33,665 nucleotides of DNA from assembly GCA_016931935.1 (NCBI GenBank), contig JAFGDW010000126.1, forward strand, positions 1-33,665, written 5' to 3'. Position 1 is the stretch's first letter; every line of letters begins with the position of its first letter. Made by a program: the position numbers and the translations under genes. The notes under the pieces were generated by a model. The model searched no databases and was not told the DNA's origin. It worked only from the letters and a program-made list of their open reading frames with translations. This DNA is from Candidatus Zhuqueibacterota bacterium (GTDB lineage: Bacteria > Zhuqueibacterota > Zhuqueibacteria > Thermofontimicrobiales > Thiofontviventaceae). Shown piece after piece: positions 1-7,675 of the stretch.

Positions 1-44
1 CAGTTTCGTTTTATTTACTTATGTCAACATCAGCTCATCATCGC

Positions 45-73
45 TTTAAGCCGACGCTCTTTGTCGGCTTAAA
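45..73. repeat. 11-bp stem hairpin
   Basis: TTTAAGCCGAC (45-55) pairs perfectly with GTCGGCTTAAA (63-73) around a 7-nt loop. No T-tract follows on either strand, so a classical terminator is not supported. Two further hairpins follow: TGTCCCGC/GCGGGACA (113-120/129-136) and ATGCG/CGCAT (138-142/151-155). Confidence 0.6.
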
Positions 74-185
74 AAGAGCTTAACCACTAATTTCACAAAT
101 TTTCACCAATCATGTCCCGCTTTTTTCGGCGGGACAGATGCGTGCTTCGGCGCATTGTTTTTATAAGACTTAATAGGTTGAAATT

Positions 186-306
186 GTATCCGTTCAACAT
201 TTTATGGTATCATTTATAAAACCCCTCTTAATCTCCCCTTTTAAAGGGGAGAAGTTAAAGGAATATTCTTTAAATTTCGATTTACCATCTTTTTTTGAAT
301 GGATAC
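186..306. mobile_element. MITE-like inverted-repeat element, copy 1
   Basis: A 121-bp imperfect palindrome. The left end reads GTATCCGTTCAACA and the right end, reverse-complemented, reads GTATCCATTCAAAA; both arms continue to a shared ATGGTA. The centre contains the hairpin TCTCCCC/GGGGAGA (232-252). The 8 bases just outside each end are identical, TTGAAATT at 178-185 and 307-314, as expected for a target-site duplication. No transposase is encoded, so it would be non-autonomous. A second copy with the same termini lies at 7534-7646. The transposase family that mobilised it is unknown. Confidence 0.75.
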
Positions 307-460
307 TTGAAATTTGTGTCCATTCACGTAATTTGCGGTTTTTGGAATGAGCTCATTTCTTGAAGGATTCAATAGATTCACAAACCAGGTATTTCCAAAA
401 TACATGGTTGTTATTAAAAAAGGTGAACGTTATAAGGGGCGTGAACAAAATATGATAGAC

Positions 461-1264
461 TCACCAAATCCACGCCTTTAGTGTCTCCAAATACGTATTT
501 ACTCCCATCGTCTCAGGAATGTCCGTATGATTTGCATCCTTTATTAATACCAGTTTTTTCGGATCAGGTGCGTTTTCAAAGATAACTTTACCGTTATCAC
601 GAAATCGTACAAATTCATCTGCTTCGCCATGCAGCAGCAGAAACGGGCATTTAATATTTTTGATTTTGGAAGCATTGTCAAAGCTGCCATCGGTGAGCCA
701 CAATGCAGGAATATCCAACACTGTTGATCCCTGTGTCAGAGAATTGGCTGAGGCGAACGGCGCTTCAGCGATTAGAGTATAGGGCGTTGTTTGAGTTGCG
801 GCCAGATAAATGGAAGCGACATTGCCTAACGAATATCCATAAATTACCAGTGAGTCGGCAGCTATGGTTCGACCTAGCGTGTATTGTAGCGCTGCCCGGG
901 CATCAGCATACAAACCGCTTTCGGACGATGTCGCTTCTGATTTTCCGTAACCGCGATAATCGTAAATCAAAATATTTGTGCCCAACTGATGCAAATCCAT
1001 CACACGGTCCCAATATTCATCAATATTATATTTGTTGCCGTGGCAATAGAGAATGGTGACATCCGGATGGGCGCCGCTGGATCTGACCCAAAAGCCATAA
1101 AGTTTATTTCCTTGGCTGGAAAACGTGACAGCTTCGATCAAAGAATCGGGAATAGTGTTTCCCGGCAATTTATATGCGGATGTTTCTTTAGCGTTGAATA
1201 AGTTGGCATCGAGCGAACATGAGGTCAAGAGTAGCAGCAGAAAAATTGATAATTTGGCGTTCAT
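461..1264 (-). CDS. Lipoprotein alpha/beta hydrolase
   Basis: A 267-residue alpha/beta-hydrolase-fold protein of the BEM46/YfhR-like serine hydrolase type. The N-terminus is a lipoprotein signal with lipobox LTSC (Cys16), so it is probably membrane-anchored and faces the periplasm. Visible family elements are the oxyanion segment YCHGN (73-77), DYRGYGKS (102-109), nucleophile motif GYSLG (Ser145), acid HGEAD (Asp216) and ANH (His246). All three catalytic residues are present; the substrate cannot be deduced. I chose the ATG at 1264 because AGGAGG precedes it; an in-frame ATG at 1318 lies inside the neighbouring gene and would mask the lipobox. The upstream gene stops 1 nt before this start, so the pair is very likely co-transcribed and translationally coupled. 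Confidence 0.88.
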   Translation of the reverse strand: MNAKLSIFLLLLLTSCSLDANLFNAKETSAYKLPGNTIPDSLIEAVTFSSQGNKLYGFWVRSSGAHPDVTILYCHGNKYNIDEYWDRVMDLHQLGTNILIYDYRGYGKSEATSSESGLYADARAALQYTLGRTIAADSLVIYGYSLGNVASIYLAATQTTPYTLIAEAPFASANSLTQGSTVLDIPALWLTDGSFDNASKIKNIKCPFLLLHGEADEFVRFRDNGKVIFENAPDPKKLVLIKDANHTDIPETMGVNTYLETLKAWIW

Positions 1265-1265
1265 G

Positions 1266-1931
1266 TCAGAACCTCCTCTCAAGCGAAAAAAGCGTTGAAA
1301 TTGCTCCATAGCCGCCAATCCGAAGGTAAGTCACTGCAAGTTGATTACTGCGAATGTTGGCGCCATGCAATTTAAGCTCTGTCGTGAATGAGTAGTGTTC
1401 GCCAAGCTGCCATTTATAGCCAATAAACGGTGATAGAATAACAGAGGCTGCTTCGTTGTCATAATTAAGTTCTGTCAATGGAATCGTCGTATCCGTACCA
1501 ATAAATAATTGATTCGTGTGAATTGGCCAGGCTGCGGTCGTTACAATTACCGGGTAAATCCGGAAACGGTCGGAAATGTCCGATTTCAGGCTGGCAAGCA
1601 GAAGTGCGGTTGGCTGCAATCCGATGGTGGGAATCTTTCCGTTATGTTGAACGGGAAACCAGGCAAGTCCTGCGTCCATGCCAAATATTTCGTAGGCAAG
1701 CGGGAATAGATGAATGTTCCCTGTTATGTTTGTATGTCTGGAAAGTCCGTATGTCCCGCCGGTTGTAAGATAGGGGATAGGAATTCGTGTCCCGAATACT
1801 TTAATAATAGGTCCGCCGAAACTGGCATGGCCGTTCAGGTTCCCCCGACCAAGTGGTTGCAGATTGGTTTGGGCCGCACATCCGATAAACAAACATATCC
1901 ACAGAATATGGATGAATCCTTTTGAAATCAT
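1266..1931 (-). CDS. Putative envelope lipoprotein, possible small beta-barrel
   Basis: A 221-residue protein of no family I recognise. It begins with a hydrophobic signal ending in a lipobox-like FIGC (Cys18) and has alternating polar/aromatic stretches suggestive of beta-strands. It ends in Leu-Glu-Arg-Arg-Phe, and a C-terminal Phe is common in outer-membrane barrels. The start at 1931 is preceded by AAGGAG; an in-frame ATG at 1967 would add a charged, less signal-like extension. It is the first gene of a two-gene minus-strand unit with the lipoprotein hydrolase, whose Shine-Dalgarno lies inside this gene's last codons. An outer-membrane location is inferred; function is unknown. Confidence 0.75.
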   Translation of the reverse strand: MISKGFIHILWICLFIGCAAQTNLQPLGRGNLNGHASFGGPIIKVFGTRIPIPYLTTGGTYGLSRHTNITGNIHLFPLAYEIFGMDAGLAWFPVQHNGKIPTIGLQPTALLLASLKSDISDRFRIYPVIVTTAAWPIHTNQLFIGTDTTIPLTELNYDNEAASVILSPFIGYKWQLGEHYSFTTELKLHGANIRSNQLAVTYLRIGGYGAISTLFSLERRF

Positions 1932-2250
1932 CGCATTCTCCTTTCTTGTGTGAATGTATTTTTTCATCAGGAAAGCATTGTTTAACAGACTTATGGTTTA
2001 CACATTGACAAATATATATATGAGAAATGGCAAATGCAAGTAAGAAAAGGAGATTGAGTTGAAAAACTGCACCAACCTTACTGACAATTTATTTTATATG
2101 ATCATCCAAAATTCGTAATTAAATTCATGATCGTTACATTATTATAATAATGAGCAACAATTCGCTTGCTTTTTTAATGGTGAATGTGTAAAATAATCCT
2201 TTGACAACCATGTACAATCAACCATTAATTAAATAAAAAGGGAGGTTACG
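1932..2250. other. Divergent intergenic region
   Basis: The AT-rich gap separates a minus-strand operon from a plus-strand gene and should hold the promoters of both. On the plus strand a candidate is seen near 2201-2229. I found no convincing minus-strand -35/-10 pair and no RNA gene. Confidence 0.5.
2201..2229 (+). promoter_or_regulatory. Candidate sigma70-like promoter
   Basis: TTGACA (2201-2206) is followed after 17 nt by ATTAAT (2224-2229). The start codon at 2251 would then have a very short leader that still contains the GGGAGG ribosome site. The -35 is perfect but the -10 is imperfect, and promoter consensus in this lineage may differ. Confidence 0.35.
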
Positions 2251-3309
2251 ATGAGAATGAAAACTTCTTTGTTGGTGATCGTCGCTTGCTTACTAATTGG
2301 CACCGGAAGTAGCTTCTCACAAGACCAGGTGGTTTTGATACCAAAATCATTACGGATGACTCCGTATGCTGTAAATGACAACGCAGATTTGTTTGGAAAG
2401 GCCTGGCGTTTTTATAGAGACGGATACACAGATATGGCTGCTGATAGCCTACGCAAACTTGTAGCGCTAACCGGATATGAAATTAAACCCAATCACTATT
2501 ATGTTGTCGTGGCAAATTTTACGGAAACTGAAACGGCAATCGGTATGTTTCATGGTGACGATAGTTTTAATAACAATCGATTATACGGGCTGAAATCCGA
2601 TTCGTTGTTTTATGTTTTTATTTCCAGAGAAGACTCAGCTTCAACATATCTGTCCACAATGGTGACACGCAAAGATTCGTACTTCCAGCAGGTATTGCCA
2701 TATTTTATCACGTTGTTTCCGTTTATATCCCAGGTGCAAGCTGTTGAACAGAGTGAATACCTAACCTGGGTTGATATTCGAAAATTCGAAATTCCGAAAA
2801 ATTTCCAGGAGAATTGTGATATCTCGATGGTAATAAAGCGGGATTTTTATCGTGATGAAATCATGGCGCGTATTATTCTGGATAATACTTCGCTCGAAAA
2901 ATGGAGCTATGGTATCGCCACCGGCATCACCAACGTGGATGATGTCGATATTATCATCGATGGCGGGAAGGCGGTTATTCGTCCTAAACCACGGGGTGAT
3001 CTGGCGACGTTTGGTGTAATAAATTATCATCCGAAGCCGATTGATACAAAGGCGCGTACGATTGCCTCATCGTTCCATTTATTGGGTGGTCTTCGTATTT
3101 CCAACACCATCGAACCAATTATAGGTGCAGGCATTGGCGTGCCTACAAATATAATTGATGTGCACTTTTTCACAGGTTTTAGTCTGGAATTTGCCAATGA
3201 ACTTAAGAATGGTTATCATGTGGGCGATACCATTGATAGTAATGTCGAGCCGTTTCAGTTGAAGTTACGTGGCAAATTCCGCTTTGGGCTAGAGGTGAGG
3301 TTCCCGTAA
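2251..3309 (+). CDS. Secreted protein of unknown function
   Basis: A 352-residue protein with a Sec signal (residues 1-23, hydrophobic core SLLVIVACLLIG, likely cleavage near SFSQ). An IVAC lipobox-like string occurs at Cys13, but the hydrophobic stretch before it is short, so a soluble or surface location seems more likely. I recognise no domain. The C-terminal part (about 255-352) is rich in alternating hydrophobic and Gly residues and closes with KLRGKFRFGLEVRFP, compatible with a beta-rich or barrel-like fold. The start at 2251 has GGGAGG five nt upstream. It stands alone between a divergent operon and a transporter gene. Confidence 0.75.
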   Translation: MRMKTSLLVIVACLLIGTGSSFSQDQVVLIPKSLRMTPYAVNDNADLFGKAWRFYRDGYTDMAADSLRKLVALTGYEIKPNHYYVVVANFTETETAIGMFHGDDSFNNNRLYGLKSDSLFYVFISREDSASTYLSTMVTRKDSYFQQVLPYFITLFPFISQVQAVEQSEYLTWVDIRKFEIPKNFQENCDISMVIKRDFYRDEIMARIILDNTSLEKWSYGIATGITNVDDVDIIIDGGKAVIRPKPRGDLATFGVINYHPKPIDTKARTIASSFHLLGGLRISNTIEPIIGAGIGVPTNIIDVHFFTGFSLEFANELKNGYHVGDTIDSNVEPFQLKLRGKFRFGLEVRFP

Positions 3310-3485
3310 ATTCAAATTGGATGACATTCAACTACCCGGATGAAGAAATGCCACGACGCCATGAGAATGGTTTATTGTTGATTGAAATGAATTCAATTCA
3401 ATAATTACTATTGATATTATGAAAACTACTCTAATTTTAGGTGAAAATTATTACTCCCACGAATGGTGATTGAAAGATTGAAGAC

Positions 3486-4898
3486 ATGACAACTGATTCA
3501 ACTCCGAAGGTATCCAAACAATCGGCGTTAATTGTTGCCACGTTGGCGGCATTTTTACTTCCTTTAGTGGGAGCGTCGGTAAATATCGCGTTGCCCAAAA
3601 TCGGCGATGCATTTGAGCTTGAAGCGGTCCGGCTAAGCTGGGTCGCTTCAATTTTTTTATTGTCAGCAGCGGTATTCATGGTTCCGTTCGGACGAGTGGC
3701 GGATATTTACGGACGAAAACTCATTTTCGTGATTGGCGTTTCCATTTTTTCAATTGCCTCACTTGTATCTGCAATTGCTAGTACCAGCTTAATGCTGATA
3801 GTGGGGAGATTAATTCAGGGAATCGGCAGCGCCATGATGTTCGGCACTGGCGTCGCCATTCTGACGTCGGTATTTCCGCCAGAAGAGCGGGGGCGAGCAT
3901 TGGGGATTAATGTGGCAGCGGTTTATCTCGGGTTGTCGCTCGGCCCATTTCTTGGCGGTGTGTTGGTTGAATATTTGGGGTGGCGCAGCATTTTCTGGGC
4001 GAACGTTCCTCCGGGGATTCTCATTATTATTCTCGTTTTTTGGAAGCTTCGTGATGAATGGGCGGAAGCCGAAGGCGAGTCATTTGATGGTTATGGATCA
4101 GTGATTTATGCAATTATGCTGATTATGTTAATGTACGGTTTCTCGATCCTTCCCGCCTGGCAGGGCTTCTGTCTTGTTGGCGGAGGACTTCTGGGATTAG
4201 CATTATTTGTTCGTTGGGAACAGCGGGTGGAGCATCCGGTACTCGATATTCTTTTATTCAAGCAAAACAGAGTATTTGCTTATTCCAACCTGGCTGCGTT
4301 AATAAATTATGCAGCCACATTCGCTGTCACTTTCCTGATGAGTCTGTATTTACAATACATTAAAGCAATGAGTCCGCAACAGGCAGGCTTAATTCTGGTT
4401 GCCCAACCGGCAGTAATGACACTGTTTTCGCCATTCGCTGGTCGGCTTTCAGACAGGATCGAGCCAAGAAAGGTTTCATCGATCGGGATGTCACTTACCA
4501 CACTGGGATTGGCCATCCTGATTTTTTTGAATGGTGATACACCGATCTGGTTTCTCATTTTAAATTTAATGTTGCTGGGCGCAGGCTTCGGATTGTTTTC
4601 ATCACCCAATACCAATGCAGTGATGGGATCTGTTGAACGGAAATTCTATGGCGTGGCATCAGGAACGGTGGGGACAATGCGTTTGACCGGGCAAATGTTC
4701 AGTATGGGGATTGCCATGCTCATATTTTCAGTTGTTATTGGCCCATATCGTATTACGCCGCAATATTATCCGCAATTCCTGCAAAGCATGAAAATCGCGT
4801 TTGTTATTTTTACAGTGCTCTGTCTTGGCGGTATTTTTGCATCATTGGCCAGGGGAACAATGCACACAAATAACGTAGCCATCATACAAGAAAAATAA
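3486..4898 (+). CDS. MFS transporter, DHA2 (EmrB/QacA) type
   Basis: A 470-residue polytopic membrane protein of the major facilitator superfamily, drug:H+ antiporter-2 branch. The loop 2-3 signature GRVADIYGRK (about 69-78) and the antiporter motif-C-like string LGLSLGPFLGG are visible. The opening, with VNIALPKIG after the first helix and LSWV soon after, is the usual start of this group, and the length fits 12-14 helices. Members exchange protons for lipophilic drugs or other small molecules; the substrate here cannot be read from sequence. The Shine-Dalgarno is weak (GAAG). The last 17 bp overlap the end of the convergent EamA transporter gene. Confidence 0.88.
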   Translation: MTTDSTPKVSKQSALIVATLAAFLLPLVGASVNIALPKIGDAFELEAVRLSWVASIFLLSAAVFMVPFGRVADIYGRKLIFVIGVSIFSIASLVSAIASTSLMLIVGRLIQGIGSAMMFGTGVAILTSVFPPEERGRALGINVAAVYLGLSLGPFLGGVLVEYLGWRSIFWANVPPGILIIILVFWKLRDEWAEAEGESFDGYGSVIYAIMLIMLMYGFSILPAWQGFCLVGGGLLGLALFVRWEQRVEHPVLDILLFKQNRVFAYSNLAALINYAATFAVTFLMSLYLQYIKAMSPQQAGLILVAQPAVMTLFSPFAGRLSDRIEPRKVSSIGMSLTTLGLAILIFLNGDTPIWFLILNLMLLGAGFGLFSSPNTNAVMGSVERKFYGVASGTVGTMRLTGQMFSMGIAMLIFSVVIGPYRITPQYYPQFLQSMKIAFVIFTVLCLGGIFASLARGTMHTNNVAIIQEK

Positions 4899-5781
4899 TC
4901 GCTACTCCCGCAGTGGCGACAACCGTACCTGCAACTGACCGCAGCGTGATTTTGTCGCCGAAAAAGAAGTGTGTTAGCGGAATGAGTAATAATGGCGGGA
5001 GCGCCATTAATGTGGATGCGATTCCTACATGTGCGTATTTAATTGCTACCAGCGACAGCCATATTCCCAAAAAGGGACCAACGACTGCGCCTGCAATCAG
5101 GTACCAGCGTGCTTTTTGATTCTGCCAGAATCGAAAACTTTCATTTATTTTCCCACTAAAAATTTCAATAATCCACAGAACAATCGTGCCAACCAGAATA
5201 CGCATCAGGTTGGCAGATAGCGCCGGGAATTCGGGATACAATCCCTTTTTTGCAGTGATTAGCGCAATTGATTGTCCCAATGCACCACCAAGCCCCATAA
5301 GGATACCGATCACAAACGTCCGTCGGTCAATATGTTCGTTTCCGTTGTTTCGTTCCAGAACGACCCATGCAATTCCCCCAACTGTTAGCGCAATTGCTAA
5401 TAGTTCGAATGTGCCGAGTTTTTCATTTAGGAAAAACCATGCAAGTAAAGTGGACATCACCGGAACCAGTGAAAGAAGCAACATAGAAATGCGTGTACCA
5501 ACCAATACAAATGCCCGGAACAGCATGGCGTCCCCAATTGGCAGGCCGATAATAGCGGATATGCCCAGCCAGGTCCATTGATACGCATCCGCCTGAATGG
5601 GAATGGGCGCACCATATATAATTGTGTGAGTGACCAGCAACAGGATGGTCGCAAATAATAGTCGCACACGGTTGACAACATTGGAACCAACCGCTTTGCA
5701 TGCAAATGTGAAGAAAATTGATGTAAATGACCAGCAGAGCGCTGTAAAAACAGCAGCAATTTCGCCAATGAATGGATTCAT
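4882..5781 (-). CDS. EamA-type DMT superfamily transporter
   Basis: A 299-residue inner-membrane protein made of two EamA repeats, each with about five hydrophobic helices, as in RhaT/YdcZ-like drug/metabolite transporters. The first repeat begins GEIAAVFTALCWSFTSIFF and a FLNEKLGTFE-type loop precedes its last helix; the second ends with FFFGDKITLRSVAGTVVATA. I placed the start at 5781 because it gives the usual family length and starts just before the first helix. Upstream in-frame ATGs at 5808 and 5865 lack a ribosome site and would add an atypical tail. The gene converges with the MFS gene and overlaps it by 17 bp. Substrate unknown. Confidence 0.86.
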   Translation of the reverse strand: MNPFIGEIAAVFTALCWSFTSIFFTFACKAVGSNVVNRVRLLFATILLLVTHTIIYGAPIPIQADAYQWTWLGISAIIGLPIGDAMLFRAFVLVGTRISMLLLSLVPVMSTLLAWFFLNEKLGTFELLAIALTVGGIAWVVLERNNGNEHIDRRTFVIGILMGLGGALGQSIALITAKKGLYPEFPALSANLMRILVGTIVLWIIEIFSGKINESFRFWQNQKARWYLIAGAVVGPFLGIWLSLVAIKYAHVGIASTLMALPPLLLIPLTHFFFGDKITLRSVAGTVVATAGVAIIFLV

Positions 5782-6075
5782 TAATAAGTTCTCATAATCG
5801 TGAATCATTAGAAAAACATATGACTGAAAAATAATTGGAAAAAGTCGAATTTGGATTTGAAACATCGACGTGAAAAGATTACCAAAAATTAACGTTTTTC
5901 CAGGGTATTAGTTCCGAAAAATTAACCACATCGCGGAAATGTAGTTTCAGGAAAAAGTGCTTGCTTTTTTTACTCACAATGTTTATTATACTACTCCCCC
6001 CTGACGCTTCAGTGTAAATCTGTTACCCTGATTAGTATAGTACTACATCCAAACTTACCAAACGAGCGGGTTGCC

Positions 6076-7506
6076 ATGAACTGCATCAAGAATTCTGTCT
6101 TACGCCTTCAGGAATTATATCTTCTTTTTATTTTGTTTACGGTTTGTATTATATCTTTGCCTATTCCGGCGAATGCATCATCCCGTGCAATTAATTACGC
6201 GGCAGAGTTTGATCGTGTGTATAGTGAAATCAATACGTACGCACTATCCGACTCGGTATGGCGATTGTGGCGGAGTGTTGTGGATTCGCACTATGTGATT
6301 CCTCCAAGCGATTCGGTTACCGCCATTAAAAAACTGGCAGCGGCATCCAATCGGGCACGTGAGGCTGTGGCTGGTCTGAAGGCCAAATTGGGCAAAACCA
6401 GTGATTCACTGGAAGTGAAACGCCAAACGCTCAACTGTCTGCTCGAATTGGAAAAGGCTCGGGTGGAACTGGAAACATCCATAAAGTTGAATCCATTTGA
6501 CCATCGTACTCAAAAATATCTGATCTGGATTTATCAGCAACTATCGGACATGTACACCGATACAGGTTATTTTGAGCGCTCGGCGGCTTTGCTGGAAACG
6601 CTGGTGTATATCGTCAAAGACGATCCCCAGTTACACTATAAGTTGGGTGAACAATACATGTGGCTGAATAATTGGGAAAAAGCCCATGAGAATGTTCAGC
6701 GATCGATTGATTTGCTCCTGGATACGGATTGGGAATCGATAAATACTAATACGTTGTTTAGCCATTACATTTTGCGGGCAGAGGCTGAAATGAAAATGGG
6801 TAATGTGGAAGACGCATTACTCACATTAAATTATGCGAAATTGATCGCTCCAACTCCAAGCGATGAAAGCAAAGTGCAGTGGCAGATTGACTGGATTAAC
6901 TGGGATAATGGAAATCTGGAAAATTCACGCCAATACGATGAATTACAAACAGAATTGGCAACATCAACAGATTACCCGGCGTTAAAGCGAAAATTGGAAT
7001 CGTTGCTGAAATCATTGAAAACTGATCCTGCAAGATATGAAATCTTGTGGCAAATATCCCGGTTGCAATTTCAGCATCTGAATGAAAAAGATGAAGCCGT
7101 TTCACGCTTACAGGAATTGGTACATAAAGTCCCGCTTGATACGAGCGGATATGCAGTCGATCCGCGACAGCAAAAATATATAAATGATTATGGGCTGATG
7201 TGTTACAACCTCGGGATTTCGCATGTGGAAAAAGAAGAGTATCGATTGGCATTTTTGTATTTTTATCAATCGACATGTTTTAAGTGGAACGGTGTTGGCA
7301 AGAGTTATTTGCAATTGGCTTATTTAGCGTCTGCGCAAAATGAATATACGCTCGACTATTGCAATCATGCATTGAAATATGCCAATGCTTTGGCAGTGAA
7401 TGAAATTGTGGATTTGTACCACTTGTTATTTCAGGCTCATGCAAATCAGGGTGAGTTTGATGAAGCAAAACGGTGGTATCAGCAGTGGGTCAGCTTAAAA
7501 CAATAG
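6076..7506 (+). CDS. Secreted TPR protein, paralog 1 of 3
   Basis: A 476-residue helical repeat protein with a signal peptide and probable cleavage after ANA (residue 34). It is predicted periplasmic or surface-exposed. TPR-like pairs run through the chain, for example LGEQYMWLNNWEKAHENVQ. The family it shares with the next two genes is marked by an NPFD segment in the first third, DWINWDNGN (272-280) and a late YINDYGLMCYNLG block. TPR domains hold protein partners together; no catalytic domain is seen. It differs from its two siblings in lacking a lipobox Cys. The gene is separated from the second paralog by an inserted inverted-repeat element. The Shine-Dalgarno is weak. Confidence 0.82.
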   Translation: MNCIKNSVLRLQELYLLFILFTVCIISLPIPANASSRAINYAAEFDRVYSEINTYALSDSVWRLWRSVVDSHYVIPPSDSVTAIKKLAAASNRAREAVAGLKAKLGKTSDSLEVKRQTLNCLLELEKARVELETSIKLNPFDHRTQKYLIWIYQQLSDMYTDTGYFERSAALLETLVYIVKDDPQLHYKLGEQYMWLNNWEKAHENVQRSIDLLLDTDWESINTNTLFSHYILRAEAEMKMGNVEDALLTLNYAKLIAPTPSDESKVQWQIDWINWDNGNLENSRQYDELQTELATSTDYPALKRKLESLLKSLKTDPARYEILWQISRLQFQHLNEKDEAVSRLQELVHKVPLDTSGYAVDPRQQKYINDYGLMCYNLGISHVEKEEYRLAFLYFYQSTCFKWNGVGKSYLQLAYLASAQNEYTLDYCNHALKYANALAVNEIVDLYHLLFQAHANQGEFDEAKRWYQQWVSLKQ

Positions 7507-7525
7507 TAGATAATCAGTTACTTTA

Positions 7526-7654
7526 TGGAATAGGTATCCATTCAATATTAGATGGTATTGTTGGCTTCGACAAGCTCAGCCAACGGTTCGATTCGTACTC
7601 TGAACTTGTCGAAGGGTACAATTTCCACCTTTTATTGAGTGGATACTGGAATAG
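7526..7654. repeat. 8-bp target-site duplication around element copy 2
   Basis: TGGAATAG occurs at 7526-7533 and again at 7647-7654, directly abutting both ends of the inverted-repeat element. The equivalent repeat at copy 1 has a different sequence, TTGAAATT. Identical flanks that differ between loci are the mark of transposition rather than of part of the element. Confidence 0.75.
7534..7646. mobile_element. MITE-like inverted-repeat element, copy 2
   Basis: A 113-bp imperfect palindrome whose arms align over about 46 positions. Left GTATCCATTCAATA matches reverse-complemented right GTATCCACTCAATA, and CTTCGACAAGCTCAG (7565-7579) pairs with CTGAACTTGTCGAAG (7600-7614) near the centre. No ORF of note lies inside. 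The termini match the element at 186-306 while the centre differs. It sits between the first and second TPR paralogs and ends only 29 nt before the second gene's start codon, so it may affect that gene's expression. Confidence 0.75.
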
Positions 7655-7675
7655 TATCAATTGAATTATTGATTT

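Larger units (their letters stand above)
1..460. other. Intergenic region rich in inverted repeats
   Basis: I see no credible coding sequence here. The stretch holds three short hairpins (45-73, 113-136, 138-155) and one transposon-like inverted-repeat element (186-306) with flanking direct repeats. It lies beyond the 3' end of the minus-strand hydrolase gene. Confidence 0.7.

Noticed and set aside
232..252. TCTCCCC/GGGGAGA hairpin considered as a terminator
   Set aside because: It lies in the centre of the inverted-repeat element, lacks a following T-tract and is far from any gene end.
5961..5992. TTGCTT and TATACT as a promoter for the first TPR gene
   Set aside because: The spacing is 20 nt, too long for a normal sigma70 promoter, and the AT-rich context makes such matches frequent by chance.
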